Positions 41,600-50,528 of a stretch of 64,000 bases of DNA are shown here, piece by piece; position 1 is the first letter of the stretch, and every line of letters starts with the position of its first letter. Source of the stretch: Mesotoga sp. BH458_6_3_2_1 (GTDB lineage: Bacteria; Thermotogota; Thermotogae; Petrotogales; Kosmotogaceae); NCBI RefSeq assembly GCF_003664995.1, contig NZ_JFHL01000029.1, forward strand, positions 124,001 to 188,000, read 5' to 3'. The notes under the pieces are model-generated. The model made no database searches. It was not told the origin of the DNA and saw nothing but the letters and a program-made list of their open reading frames with translations. Position numbers and translations under genes: made by a program.

Positions 41600-41701
41600 T
41601 CCCCTTAGAATTGCAATGTCCGCCATTCTCACGGGCCCACAGAGGAAGACTGCGATATGTGTAGGAATTATACCACAGGGAAAAAAAGGGAGGTATCTTA
41701 G

Positions 41702-42670
41702 GTGAAAAAGACAATTTCTCTACTGATAGCAGTGATGCTTGCAGCAAGTATTTTCTTGGCTTCCGGTCCAATAATCGGGGCGGCAAGTCAGCATCTGAAC
41801 AATGACTGGAACAGAGGAGTAGTTAAGGGCTTGAAAGACGCTTTTGAAGCATATGGTTATGAGTTCATCCACACAAATGCCAGAGGTGATACTGGTCAGC
41901 AAGTGGCAGATGTAGAAAACTTCTTAGCCAGGAAAGTAGATGCAGTCATTATTGCCGGCGGCGAAGGCCCCGCTTTCGAACCAGTTATGAAGAAGCTCCA
42001 GGAAGCAGGTATCCCTGTCATAACAATCGATATCCCTTCTCAGTACACTTTGTGTAATGTTACTTCAGACAATTTCAATGCCGGTGAGAAACTTGCTCTC
42101 TACACAATAAACAAGCTCGGCAAGAAGGGAAACATTGTTGTTTTTGACACCCCCGGCTGGTATAGCTTGTTGGTCAGAAGCAGAATGCTTGATACGGTTG
42201 CAATGGACTACCCCGACATCAAGATTGTCGCGAGATTCGAATGCTCCGTCATCGACTCGGTCAATAGCAGTTACGAACAGATGAGAAGCTATCTTCTTTC
42301 GAATCCGAATGTCAATTCTGTTTACTGCACCTGGGGTCTTCCGGCACTTGGAGCTTCTAAAGCAATAAAGGAGCTAGGCCTCGAAGATAAGATTTTTGTG
42401 ACGTGTGTCGATGCGGACCAGGCAGTAGTTCAGGAAATGATGCTTCCCAACTCTCCGCTCACAGGAGTAGTTGGTCAATACCCGGAGAAGTTAGGACAGA
42501 TAGCAGTCCAGATGGCGGACTTGGCGATTAAGGGCGAAGCCGACAAGCTCCCTGTCGAAGCCTATGCTCCAATCATCCTAATAGAGAAGGACGCCCCCGA
42601 AATCTGGTTTGCAGGTTTAGAGAGAATGCTTCCTCCACAGGCATGGGAGGCACTTTACCCGGCGGATTAA
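41702..42670 (+). CDS. Sugar ABC transporter substrate-binding protein (ribose-type)
   Basis: 322 residues, periplasmic-binding-protein type 1 fold. An N-terminal signal peptide (MKKTISLLIAVMLAASIFLA) is followed by AASQHLNNDWNRGVVKGLKDAFEAYGYE, VENFLARKVDAVIIAGGEG, AGIPVITIDIP and GIVG-like (TGVVGQYPEKLGQIAV) segments as in RbsB-like proteins. The mature protein starts unusually close to the first strand. It captures the sugar outside the membrane for the ABC permeases 3-4 kb upstream. GTG 41702 follows GGGAGGT. A strong stem-loop follows the stop. Confidence 0.88.
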   Translation: MKKTISLLIAVMLAASIFLASGPIIGAASQHLNNDWNRGVVKGLKDAFEAYGYEFIHTNARGDTGQQVADVENFLARKVDAVIIAGGEGPAFEPVMKKLQEAGIPVITIDIPSQYTLCNVTSDNFNAGEKLALYTINKLGKKGNIVVFDTPGWYSLLVRSRMLDTVAMDYPDIKIVARFECSVIDSVNSSYEQMRSYLLSNPNVNSVYCTWGLPALGASKAIKELGLEDKIFVTCVDADQAVVQEMMLPNSPLTGVVGQYPEKLGQIAVQMADLAIKGEADKLPVEAYAPIILIEKDAPEIWFAGLERMLPPQAWEALYPAD

Positions 42671-42681
42671 TGCACTATTTT

Positions 42682-42706
42682 GGCTTCCGGCACTCAGCCG
42701 GAAGCC
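42682..42706 (+). promoter_or_regulatory. Stem-loop after the binding-protein gene
   Basis: GGCTTCCGG, loop CACTCAG, CCGGAAGCC: a perfect 9-pair stem 12 bases after the stop, with no T-run. It probably protects or partly ends the upstream mRNA so that binding protein is made in excess over the genes downstream. Confidence 0.6.
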
Positions 42707-42732
42707 ATTAATATCGTTAGGAGAGAAGAATT

Positions 42733-43476
42733 GTGGACAAAAGACTCGCAAGAGCTGCAGTTGTAACAGGTGCAGCGAGAGGAATTGGACTGGCTATTGC
42801 AAACAGTCTGCTCAGAGATGGATTTCTTGTCTTGGCGACAGACATCGACGAAACTGCATTGAATCAGGCTGACTATGAGTCTCAAGAAGCAGACAGGATT
42901 CTCAGGATCCCGTGTGACGTTTCAAGGGAAAGAGATGTTCTTCTTCTTTTCAAGGAAATCGAATCCAGGTTTGATTCTCTCGGTGTACTTGTTAACAATG
43001 CAGGCATTCAGACTCATGAACTGGTCGAAGAAATGGATGAGAATTCCTGGGACAGGACTATCCAGGTAAATCTCAAGAGTGTCTTTCTTTGCACTAGAAG
43101 TGCTATTCCGCTTATGAAAAAAACTCGTTGGGGAAGAATTATCAACATTTCTTCCATGTCATCTGTGCGAGGTTCATACAGGCATGCGCATTACTGTGCA
43201 TCAAAGGCCGGTGTTGTGGGATTTACAAAGGCTGTTGCTTTAGAGGTTGGAGAGTACAATATTACTTCCAACGCAATCTGCCCAGGAACTATTGAAACCA
43301 GAATGATTGAAGAAACAATGAAGATCAAGAGGGAAAAATGGTTGGAAGAAATCCCCATGAAGAGATTTGGAAAGCCTGAGTACATAGCGGATATGGCCTC
43401 ATTCTTAGCGTCTGACAAGGCATCATGGATTACTGGCCAATCAATACACGTTAATGGAGGAATAGTCACACCTTGA
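42733..43476 (+). CDS. Short-chain dehydrogenase/reductase (SDR)
   Basis: 247 residues, classical SDR. Cofactor motif VTGAARGIGLAIA, Asp after beta-2 in ATDIDETAL (favours NAD), NNAGIQ, catalytic Ser in INISSMSSV, YCASKAG with the Tyr-x3-Lys pair, and ITGQSIHVNGG at the end. It oxidises or reduces a sugar or polyol intermediate of this operon. GTG 42733 is preceded by AGGAGAG. Confidence 0.9.
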   Translation: MDKRLARAAVVTGAARGIGLAIANSLLRDGFLVLATDIDETALNQADYESQEADRILRIPCDVSRERDVLLLFKEIESRFDSLGVLVNNAGIQTHELVEEMDENSWDRTIQVNLKSVFLCTRSAIPLMKKTRWGRIINISSMSSVRGSYRHAHYCASKAGVVGFTKAVALEVGEYNITSNAICPGTIETRMIEETMKIKREKWLEEIPMKRFGKPEYIADMASFLASDKASWITGQSIHVNGGIVTP

Positions 43477-43492
43477 AAGGGGATGAGTTGCA

Positions 43493-44164
43493 TTGAGTGA
43501 AGAAAGCTTGACAAGAATGATTGATTCAACGATGTTGAAACCCGACGCAACAAAAAAGGACATCGAAGAAGTTTGCAGGCTGGCAATTGAGTACAAGTTC
43601 AAGACCGTTGCTATTGGGGCTTCCTGGATTGAGTACGCGTCGGAAATATTGAAGGATTCAGAAGTTGGAGTTGATGCACCGGTAGGCTTTCCGAATGGTT
43701 ATTCTACGACTGAATCTAAAGTCTTTGAAACAAAGGATGTCCTGTTGAAGGGTGCAAGTGAAATAGATATGGTAATAAACATAGGTTGGCTGAAGAGCCA
43801 GATGTACGATGAAGTGAAGAATGAGATATTGGCCGTAAGAGATGCGGCTAAGGGCGTAATCATGAAAGTCATTCTGGAAGTTCATTACCTAACAGATGAA
43901 GAGAAAAGGATAGGAGCTAACATAGTTGCAGATACTGGGGCGGATTTCGTAAAAACATCTACTGGTTTTGCCGATACCGGCTGCACTGAATCTGACGTAA
44001 AGCTCCTGCTGGATGAGGTAGGAAACAGGATACAGGTCAAAGCATCAGGCGGCATAAGAAAGCTTAGGGACATTCTTAGATACCATGAGCTCGGTGCTAC
44101 GCGTTTTGGGGCAAGTAATGCACATCTCCTGATCGATGAATTGAGGAAGACGCCTTTTTATTGA
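43493..44164 (+). CDS. deoC: Deoxyribose-phosphate aldolase family protein
   Basis: 223 residues, class I aldolase TIM barrel. The Schiff-base Lys is in GADFVKTSTGF, the second Lys in VKASGGIRKL, and the catalytic Asp region is ASEIDMVINIGW. It normally cleaves 2-deoxyribose 5-phosphate to acetaldehyde and glyceraldehyde 3-phosphate. In this operon it may cleave another phosphorylated sugar, as LsrF does in the AI-2 pathway. TTG 43493 start after GGGGATGAG. Confidence 0.9.
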   Translation: MSEESLTRMIDSTMLKPDATKKDIEEVCRLAIEYKFKTVAIGASWIEYASEILKDSEVGVDAPVGFPNGYSTTESKVFETKDVLLKGASEIDMVINIGWLKSQMYDEVKNEILAVRDAAKGVIMKVILEVHYLTDEEKRIGANIVADTGADFVKTSTGFADTGCTESDVKLLLDEVGNRIQVKASGGIRKLRDILRYHELGATRFGASNAHLLIDELRKTPFY

Positions 44165-44324
44165 TGTGTAACACAAGGAACAATTGCTTGAAGTGTTTTG
44201 AGAAATGCAAGGATTATTGGGTTGGTTTTCAGAGTTTCGTACAAAGAACAAGCGTCTCGTTTTTTGCACGAAAGCAGGTAAGATGGAGATGAAAGCCAAC
44301 CTTTTTTGCTTAGGAGTGGGGAAG

Positions 44325-45431
44325 ATGCTTTTAGAAGAGTTTAGAAATAGGGTTGAAAGCCTGAGAAAACTAATAGTTGCCAGAAATGCTGGAGCCCTTT
44401 TATTAAGCAGATGCTGTAATTTCGCATGGTTCACTTTTGGAGCCAGGAGTCATATTACCCTGAACTCAACCGAGGGAGAAGCGTCGATACTCATAACCGG
44501 GGACCGAGTCTATATGATCACCAACAACATTGAAAAGCAGAGAATCCAGCAGATCGAGCTTGACGAAAGCCTTCTTGGAGAATTCGGGTTTCTTGAATAC
44601 AGCTGGTTTGAGCCCTTCGGAGAGAGGAGATTGGTCGATGGACTGGTAAAAGGAAAGATCCTTTCAGATACTGGTAGGTATTCCAGCGAGCAAGTAGACA
44701 TTACTCCTATGCGAACTCTCTTGAGCCAGTCAGAGATAGATACTTACAGGATTTTGGGCAGAGAATGCGACGAAATTTTCTCCGCAATAGTGCCGAATTT
44801 GAAGAGTGAGATGACCGAACTGGAAGTTCAAGGTTTCTTCTATGAAGCAATGGCGAAGAGGGATATCGAACCCTTGTTGACGCTTGTTTTCTCGGAGGAT
44901 AGCACTCTCAGATACAGGCACAATCTATCAAGAGACGTTAAGCTTGGAAGAAGAGGATTTGCGAGCATCTGTGCCAGGAGAAGGGGCTTGATTGCTTCTT
45001 CCAGCAGGTCTTTCACGTTTGAAGAGGCAGACGATGTAATGCGCCAGCACGAACAGAACTGCTACGTCGATGCTGTGGCGATTGGCTCCTCTAGGCCAGG
45101 AGTGAAGCTCTCGGAAGCCTTCGAGAGGTTGATAGAGGCTTATGAAAAGGTGGGCAAGGCCGGTGAGTGGAAGTTCCATCATCAAGGAGGAATCGCCGGA
45201 TATCTCCCAAGGGAAGTACATGCCAATCTGAAGAGCGATGTCTCTCTTCGTGAGGGAAATGCCGTTGCGTGGAATCCTACAATAAGAGGTACGAAGTCAG
45301 AAGATACTGTCTTGATAGGCAATGAAGAGAATTCGATCCTATCATTTCCTGAAGAAAGCACGTGGCCGTCATTGGAGTTTGAAGTCAATGACAAAGTAGT
45401 TAGGAGACCTGCACTCCTAGTTATTGGCTAG
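44325..45431 (+). CDS. M24 (aminopeptidase P/creatinase-like) family protein, probably degenerate
   Basis: 368 residues from ATG 44325 (AGGAG eight bases upstream; the frame opens earlier without a site). The N-terminal half resembles the creatinase/prolidase N domain. The C-terminal half has the pita-bread outline: LLSQSEIDTYRILGRECDEIFSAI, EMTELEVQGFFYEAMAKR, and FHHQGGIAGYLPREVHAN at the substrate His region. However, the two metal-binding Asp residues expected after the first strand (here CARRRGLIASSSRSF) and the usual Glu pair are not apparent. It may be a non-catalytic or changed-function member. Last gene of the sugar group; a terminator follows. Confidence 0.65.
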   Translation: MLLEEFRNRVESLRKLIVARNAGALLLSRCCNFAWFTFGARSHITLNSTEGEASILITGDRVYMITNNIEKQRIQQIELDESLLGEFGFLEYSWFEPFGERRLVDGLVKGKILSDTGRYSSEQVDITPMRTLLSQSEIDTYRILGRECDEIFSAIVPNLKSEMTELEVQGFFYEAMAKRDIEPLLTLVFSEDSTLRYRHNLSRDVKLGRRGFASICARRRGLIASSSRSFTFEEADDVMRQHEQNCYVDAVAIGSSRPGVKLSEAFERLIEAYEKVGKAGEWKFHHQGGIAGYLPREVHANLKSDVSLREGNAVAWNPTIRGTKSEDTVLIGNEENSILSFPEESTWPSLEFEVNDKVVRRPALLVIG

Positions 45432-45558
45432 CCGATTATCGTTTTTGTGATTAATCTGTTTTTCACAATCGACGTGTAGAATTTCCATTTCTTTTCGAAA
45501 AAGAAGTTATAATTCTTTGGGCATGGTTTTCTCTTGTCTATAATAGAGAGCAGACCAT

Positions 45559-45588
45559 AAAAGGGATCTTGATTAAGATCCCTTTTTT
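45559..45588 (+). terminator. Intrinsic terminator before smpB
   Basis: AAGGGATCTT, loop GATT, AAGATCCCTT followed by TTTT: a perfect 10-pair stem with a T-run. It ends the sugar operon and separates it from smpB. Confidence 0.88.
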
Positions 45589-45646
45589 AAAATGCATTAA
45601 AACTTGTGCTAAAATGAATTCCGTTCAGCGGGACGGAGGGATCTAA

Positions 45647-46090
45647 ATGAAAACGGTAGTTACGAACAAAAAGGCACGTTTCCAGTACCACCTCATGGAT
45701 TCATACGAAGCCGGGATAGAGCTTGTCGGTACGGAAGTCAAATCTCTGCGCCTTGGTGGCGCTTCTCTGATTGATGCCTACTGCAAGATCGAAAATGGAG
45801 AGATTTTTCTGATGGAATGTAATATCAGTCAGTATACACATGGAAATGTCTGGAATCACGAGCCGCGCAGAAAGCGAAGGCTCCTTATGCATAGGAAGGA
45901 GATACTGAGGCTCGATCAAAAGATCAAGGAAAAGGGATTGACCATTATCCCTCTGAGAATATACTTCAACGACAAGGGAAAGGCGAAGGTTGAGATTTCA
46001 CTTGCAAAGGGGAAGAGGCTTTTCGACAAGCGGGAAGATATAGCGAAGAGGGATGTTGAAAGAAGGATGCGTCAACGGACAGACTTGTGA
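45647..46090 (+). CDS. smpB: SsrA-binding protein SmpB
   Basis: 147 residues, standard length. TNKKARFQYHLMDSYEAGIELVGTEVKSLR is the family opening, then SLIDAYCKIENGE, and the basic tail LFDKREDIAKRDVERRMR. It binds tmRNA and brings it to stalled ribosomes. Ribosome site GGAGG lies before ATG 45647. The tmRNA gene itself is not in the window. Confidence 0.96.
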   Translation: MKTVVTNKKARFQYHLMDSYEAGIELVGTEVKSLRLGGASLIDAYCKIENGEIFLMECNISQYTHGNVWNHEPRRKRRLLMHRKEILRLDQKIKEKGLTIIPLRIYFNDKGKAKVEISLAKGKRLFDKREDIAKRDVERRMRQRTDL

Positions 46091-46144
46091 ATAATCTTGA
46101 TTCCTGGACGTTTTCTTCTTCCGAATAGAGCAGCAAAAATGGCT

Positions 46145-46172
46145 TTGAACCTCAATACTGTTGTGGTATAAT
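46145..46172 (+). promoter_or_regulatory. Promoter of the barrel-like protein gene
   Basis: TTGAAC (46145-46150), 16 bases, TATAAT (46167-46172), with TGG directly before the -10 (extended -10). Confidence 0.7.
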
Positions 46173-46234
46173 CAATCTGTCTTATACTGCCAATAACGCC
46201 AATAGCTTTGCAATTATTAAGGGGAGGTGTATTT

Positions 46235-46798
46235 ATGAAGAAAGTCGCTTTAGTAGCTTTGCTCCTTTTTGCGGTCTCACTGGGTTTCTCTACGCCTAAA
46301 GCGCTTATAGGTGGTGCTTTTGGGATTAATGCCACTAATCCAGTTTATCAGCCCGAGAGATGGGGCGCCGGTGCCTTGGATCTCTCTCTTCAGCTTCCAT
46401 TTACTGATAAGATTGGAGCCATGTTGAGTGCACAGGCGGCCATCAGGTATCCAAGCAATAAGATAGGTTTGTTCAATGCAGATATCTACTTCCAGGTTTT
46501 CGAGACAATGAATCTGACCGTAAGGCTACTTGTTAGTGTGGGCTCGGTACAGGACTCGAACTTTGGTGAACAAGGTTGGGAAATCGGAATTCTTGATCTT
46601 GGAGCACCACATCTTGCAGTTGGTGGTGGGTTCCAGGTTATGACACCGATTTCCGATGGGGTAATTCTCAATGGTTATGCAAGGGGTTACAGAGTAAAAG
46701 ACTATCAGACTCGCCAGGAGGGAGACTTCCCCGGTGGAGATTACTGGCCCCTTCCCGAGTTCTTCTCTGCAGGACTTGGAGTGCTCTACGAATTCTAA
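46235..46798 (+). CDS. Small secreted beta-barrel-like protein
   Basis: 187 residues from ATG 46235 (GGGGAGGTG upstream). A signal peptide (KKVALVALLLFAVSLGFS) is followed by alternating hydrophobic strands and a C-terminal GLGVLYEF ending in Phe, the outer-membrane sorting pattern. No family is named with confidence; probably an outer sheath ('toga') protein. It has its own extended -10 promoter. Confidence 0.65.
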   Translation: MKKVALVALLLFAVSLGFSTPKALIGGAFGINATNPVYQPERWGAGALDLSLQLPFTDKIGAMLSAQAAIRYPSNKIGLFNADIYFQVFETMNLTVRLLVSVGSVQDSNFGEQGWEIGILDLGAPHLAVGGGFQVMTPISDGVILNGYARGYRVKDYQTRQEGDFPGGDYWPLPEFFSAGLGVLYEF

Positions 46799-46819
46799 TC
46801 AGGAGTCAAAGAGACTTTT

Positions 46820-47137
46820 TTGAGAAGATTATTTTTGGTTCTGTTTGTTCTACTTTTTTCTTTTGCAAGTTTAGCGGTAACGGGTTACGACAAATTCTTA
46901 CATTATTCTGTTAGTTATACCGCCTTTGGCCTTTCAAGTTTTATTCTTGGGGACACAGGCGGTTTTCTGTTCTCAGCATTTCTTGGCGTCGGGAAGGAAG
47001 TCTGGGACCTTTTTTCCAGGAAAGGTTCGGCAGAGATTGAAGATCTGATAGCGGACTTTGCCGGAATAGCCTCTGCATACAGTTTTGTCCACAGTTTGCC
47101 ATTCAGGCCGATTGTGGTTTTCATGTTGGTGTTCTAG
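46820..47137 (+). CDS. Small membrane protein (DUF2279/YfiM-like)
   Basis: 105 residues from TTG 46820. A signal-like N-terminal helix is followed by YDKFLHYSVSYTAFGLSSFIL, GKEVWDLF and EIEDLIADFAGIASAY. The DK..H, KE..D and D..AD..G pattern recalls small YfiM/DUF2279 envelope proteins. It lies 21 bases after the barrel-like gene; the ribosome site (AGGAG at 46801) is rather far from this TTG, so the exact start is unsure. Convergent with the minus-strand operon. Confidence 0.55.
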   Translation: MRRLFLVLFVLLFSFASLAVTGYDKFLHYSVSYTAFGLSSFILGDTGGFLFSAFLGVGKEVWDLFSRKGSAEIEDLIADFAGIASAYSFVHSLPFRPIVVFMLVF

Positions 47138-47160
47138 ACAACAATTTCAGTATCAGAAGG

Positions 47161-48240
47161 CTAAAGGAGTTCCTTCGGAGTCGGTATGGCGTGCTTCCCA
47201 GCTAGTGATGCGATCGAGTTTCTGGTTTTCTGATCAAGATCTATGCCGATTCTCATTGATCTTTCTCTTGCATTTGCCTCTTTTTCTCCGTGGTAGTAGA
47301 TCTTTTCATAGCCCTCTGCTCTTTCGCTGGCAACAACTCCATTTACAATGCGCTCAAGATGGCCTATGAGAGCTGAAGGTTCACCGAACAACTCGAGACT
47401 TATACAACCAAAGAAGTGGCAGACACCGGCTTCCGAACCGGAATAAGTCTCTGCGCTCCATTTTCCCAGCGAAAGGCCGGCGGATAGTAGATCTACGAGA
47501 ATTGCCATCCCGTAACCTTTGTGGCCGCCAAAGGCTTCACCTGAGCCCCCAAGTGGAAGAATCCCCCCAGAGTTTCTCTCATTGAAGTTTGTGAGCACCT
47601 TTCTTGGTGAGGAGGTATCCCCACCGGTTTCATCGACAGCCCATCCTAGTGGAATCTCTTTCTCCAGCCTATCGTAGACCTCAAGCTTTCCCCTTGTGAC
47701 AACGCTTGTGGCCATATCGAGAATGAAATCTCTATTCTCTCCCGGGATAGCTATCGAGAATGGATTTGTGCCGAGAACCGCCTCTTTGCCGAAGGTGGGA
47801 ACGACGAGCGGATAGCTGTTCGTCATGGCAATTCCTATCATTCCTTCTGAAAGTGCCCTCTCCGAGTAGAAGGCAGAGATCCCGTAATGGTTCGAATTTC
47901 TTACCGAAACGAGCCCTATCATCGAGTTTCGGGCCTTCTGTATTGAAAGATCCATAGCATACTTGGAAACACATTGTCCCGGACCGCCCATGCCGTCAAC
48001 TAATGCTGAAATGGGTGTGTTATGGATTGTTTGTGGTTCTGAATCTAAGCGGATGTTTCCACGTTCTCTCTCTTTTATATAACGGCCAAGCCTGGCTATA
48101 CCGTGAGAGGGAATATCTCGAAGATCGGCCTCCAGCAAGATCTCTACAATATCTGAGGCTGTTAATTCAGGGAAGCCTTCGGCATGGAGGATCTCTTCAC
48201 ACAAAGTCTTGAGGTCTTTATATGTCACATTCAGTCCCAT
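47161..48240 (-). CDS. Malate/L-lactate dehydrogenase family (Ldh2-type) oxidoreductase
   Basis: 359 residues of the Ldh2/MDG2 family (YlbC, AllD, ComC relatives), which reduce 2-oxo acids with NAD(P)H or run the reverse. Family marks: RDIPSHGIARL (catalytic His), VRNSNHYGISAFYSE, AMTNSYPLVVPTFGKEAVLGTNPFSIAIP and GGHKGYGMAILVDLL. Last gene of the minus-strand operon; its ATG overlaps the M20 gene stop by one base. It likely interconverts a 2-hydroxy and a 2-oxo acid in the same pathway as the LarA-like racemase. Confidence 0.88.
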   Translation of the reverse strand: MGLNVTYKDLKTLCEEILHAEGFPELTASDIVEILLEADLRDIPSHGIARLGRYIKERERGNIRLDSEPQTIHNTPISALVDGMGGPGQCVSKYAMDLSIQKARNSMIGLVSVRNSNHYGISAFYSERALSEGMIGIAMTNSYPLVVPTFGKEAVLGTNPFSIAIPGENRDFILDMATSVVTRGKLEVYDRLEKEIPLGWAVDETGGDTSSPRKVLTNFNERNSGGILPLGGSGEAFGGHKGYGMAILVDLLSAGLSLGKWSAETYSGSEAGVCHFFGCISLELFGEPSALIGHLERIVNGVVASERAEGYEKIYYHGEKEANARERSMRIGIDLDQKTRNSIASLAGKHAIPTPKELL

Positions 48241-49346
48241 TACGATTCCGTCCTTTCAAAGAATTGTTTTGCAATCTCGGAGTACAGTCTTCTAGCAGTT
48301 CGAACTTCTTCCAGATCGACGTACTCATTAGATTTGTGAGCCATGGAGGCGGCTCCCGGTCCCAGTATTACCGTCTCGATACCGTGAGCTGCGGTGAAGG
48401 CACCGTCTGTGAAATACGTCATTGTGAGCTCATCGGAGTTTAAGGCCTGCTTCCTCAGAACATCCTTCACTGTCAGAGTTAGCGGTCCTGACGAACTGAA
48501 CGACTCTCTGCTAAGAAGAGTCACTCTTTCTGAGTCCTCATGTTTGCAGATAACATCGTCTGCAAGTTTTTCCAGAGCGGAGGAACTGGTATTATCGGCA
48601 AAGCGGATATCTATGATACACTCGGCCTCGTCCGGTACTGTATTCTCTTTCGATCCGCCACGGATAATATTGAGACTTTGGGTAAGTCCTTCTATTCTGC
48701 CGAAAGCGTCTGAAAGTTCACTGTATGCTTTAAAAAGTCTCAGAATGGCGTTGACACCATTTTGCGGCTGTGAGCCGTGAGCTGATTTACCCCTAAATTT
48801 CAGTTTAAGCCAGAGCGCTCCCTTCTCTCCGGTGGCAAGTCCTAAAGAAGTCGGCTCACCAATCACCACAGCTGAAATGTCGAATGGTTTGTGTTCAAGA
48901 AAGTACCGTATTCCCGAGCAACCGACTTCTTCATCGCACGTGGCGAGAAGAGCCACATTACCGCAGAACTCGCTATCCTCCGAAAGATCGACAAGTGCCG
49001 CAATTAAGGCCGAAAGACCACCCTTCATATCTGCAGAACCTCTGGCGTAGAGCTTCCCGCCTATCTGGTCAGGTTTGAAAGGGTCGGTATTCCAGTTTGA
49101 GCCTGCCGGTACAACATCCATATGGCCGGAGAAGAGCAAATATGGCTTCCCGGGATTGCGTTCGATCCTTGCAAGGAGATTTGAACGGTTGTCGGCAACT
49201 CGCTCAGTTTCTATGCTCACTTCTTTCGGCGCGAGAGTTCTCTCGATTATAGATACGGCGAGATCTTCATTGCCCGGAGGATTTGTTGTGTTAGCAGAGC
49301 ATAACTCAAAGAGAAGACTTTCGAGTTGAGAATCACTGTAACTCAT
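48240..49346 (-). CDS. M20-family metallopeptidase/deacylase (ArgE/DapE-like)
   Basis: 368 residues. Metal ligands: LLFSGHMDVVPAG, GSADMKGG, CDEEVGCSG, VVIGEPTS, and the late His in ILGPGAASMAHKSNEY. The dimerisation domain is inserted in the middle (FRGKSAHGSQPQNGVNA). The family cleaves N-acyl or peptide amide bonds. In this operon it may release an acid from an amide conjugate. ATG overlaps the upstream UxaA-type stop by four bases. Confidence 0.88.
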   Translation of the reverse strand: MSYSDSQLESLLFELCSANTTNPPGNEDLAVSIIERTLAPKEVSIETERVADNRSNLLARIERNPGKPYLLFSGHMDVVPAGSNWNTDPFKPDQIGGKLYARGSADMKGGLSALIAALVDLSEDSEFCGNVALLATCDEEVGCSGIRYFLEHKPFDISAVVIGEPTSLGLATGEKGALWLKLKFRGKSAHGSQPQNGVNAILRLFKAYSELSDAFGRIEGLTQSLNIIRGGSKENTVPDEAECIIDIRFADNTSSSALEKLADDVICKHEDSERVTLLSRESFSSSGPLTLTVKDVLRKQALNSDELTMTYFTDGAFTAAHGIETVILGPGAASMAHKSNEYVDLEEVRTARRLYSEIAKQFFERTES

Positions 49347-50518
49347 AGTTTTATCCCCACATTCCAGATTGAGAAGTCGTCCTGTCCCAGAACTTCCGAT
49401 TTAGTCTGCTCTCCTTCGGCAATCCTTAGAACAAGATCGAAAAGTCTTCTTCCACTCTCCTCAAGTGTTTCCTCACCTGATATCACAGCGCTACAATCGA
49501 AGTCGATATTCTCGCTCATTTTCCTGGCAGTCTCGTGATTCCCGGTTATCTTAATGACCGGGGCTATAGCATTACCCGTGGGTGTTCCCTGACCCGTCGT
49601 GAAGAGCACAACGGTCGCACCGCCGGCCACCATGCCGGTAACCGATTCAACGTCATATCCAGGGGTATCCATGAGGTAGAGTCCTGGGCATGAAGCTATC
49701 GCTTCACCGTACTCGTTCACGCCCACAACGGGGACCTTTCCACCCTTAATCATAGCTCCAAGGGATTTCTCTTCAAGTGTGGTCAAACCCCCTCTGACAT
49801 TTCCCGGGGAAATATTGTTTGGAACGTTTTCCTTGTCAACCACGTCTCGACTATTCTTCATGCTTTCATTTATCATTCTCTCCAGCATGGCAGCGAATCG
49901 CCGCTTCATCTCTTCGTCCTTCATTCTCTCAAAGAGGAGGTGTTCTGCGCCGACCAGTTCAGTAGTCTCGGAGAGTATCACACGGCCTTCTTCCTTCCAT
50001 AGAATGTCGGCAGTCTGGCCGACAACAGGATTGGCCGACAAACCCGAGGAGAAGTCGGAACCACCGCATTCCATACCCAGGACCAGTCTCGAAAGAGGAA
50101 CTTGCTTTCTTTCAATCTTCGAGGCTTCCTCCACCATTTTCCTGACTATTGCGGTTCCCCTTTCTACCGCTTCTATGGTTCCGTAGTCTTGAACCATTAT
50201 TAGTTCGGCAGGCTTTCCGCTGTCTAGAATCACGTCCCGAAGTTCATGTGGGGACACCCTTTCACAGCCGAGCCCAACTACAAGAACGGCTGCCACATTA
50301 GGGTTTAGCGCAGTGTTAATCAACGTTCTTCTGGTCTGCTGAAAATCGTCCCCCAGTTGAGCGCAACCTTGATTGTGGCTGGCCACTACCGATCCGGGAA
50401 CAGCGGCCGAAATCTTTCTGGCAACGTTCGAAGAGCAAAGAACACTGGGGAGAACGAGGACATGGTTTCTCACTCCAACACTTCCGTCACTTCTTAAATA
50501 ACCCATCATGGTCTTCAT
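49343..50518 (-). CDS. UxaA-family dehydratase, large C-terminal part
   Basis: About 391 residues from ATG 50518; the frame opens at GTG 50542, but that codon lies in a GGGAGG site. Family core GYLRSDGSVGVRNHVLVLPS, SHNQGCAQLGDD, VVGLGCERV and LGMECGGSDFSSGLSANPVVG, with the Cys residues used for the iron centre in altronate/galactarate dehydratases. Together with the SAF protein before it, this forms a two-subunit sugar-acid dehydratase, a split form of UxaA/GarD. The substrate is a hydroxy acid of the operon, not identified. Confidence 0.87.
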   Translation of the reverse strand: MKTMMGYLRSDGSVGVRNHVLVLPSVLCSSNVARKISAAVPGSVVASHNQGCAQLGDDFQQTRRTLINTALNPNVAAVLVVGLGCERVSPHELRDVILDSGKPAELIMVQDYGTIEAVERGTAIVRKMVEEASKIERKQVPLSRLVLGMECGGSDFSSGLSANPVVGQTADILWKEEGRVILSETTELVGAEHLLFERMKDEEMKRRFAAMLERMINESMKNSRDVVDKENVPNNISPGNVRGGLTTLEEKSLGAMIKGGKVPVVGVNEYGEAIASCPGLYLMDTPGYDVESVTGMVAGGATVVLFTTGQGTPTGNAIAPVIKITGNHETARKMSENIDFDCSAVISGEETLEESGRRLFDLVLRIAEGEQTKSEVLGQDDFSIWNVGIKL

Positions 50519-50528
50519 AATATCTGGC

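Noticed and set aside
36095-42670. Calling the transporter LsrACDB outright
   Set aside because: The ATPase and permeases fit both ribose- and AI-2-type systems, and the binding protein does not show clear LsrB features, so only the kinase supports the AI-2 link.
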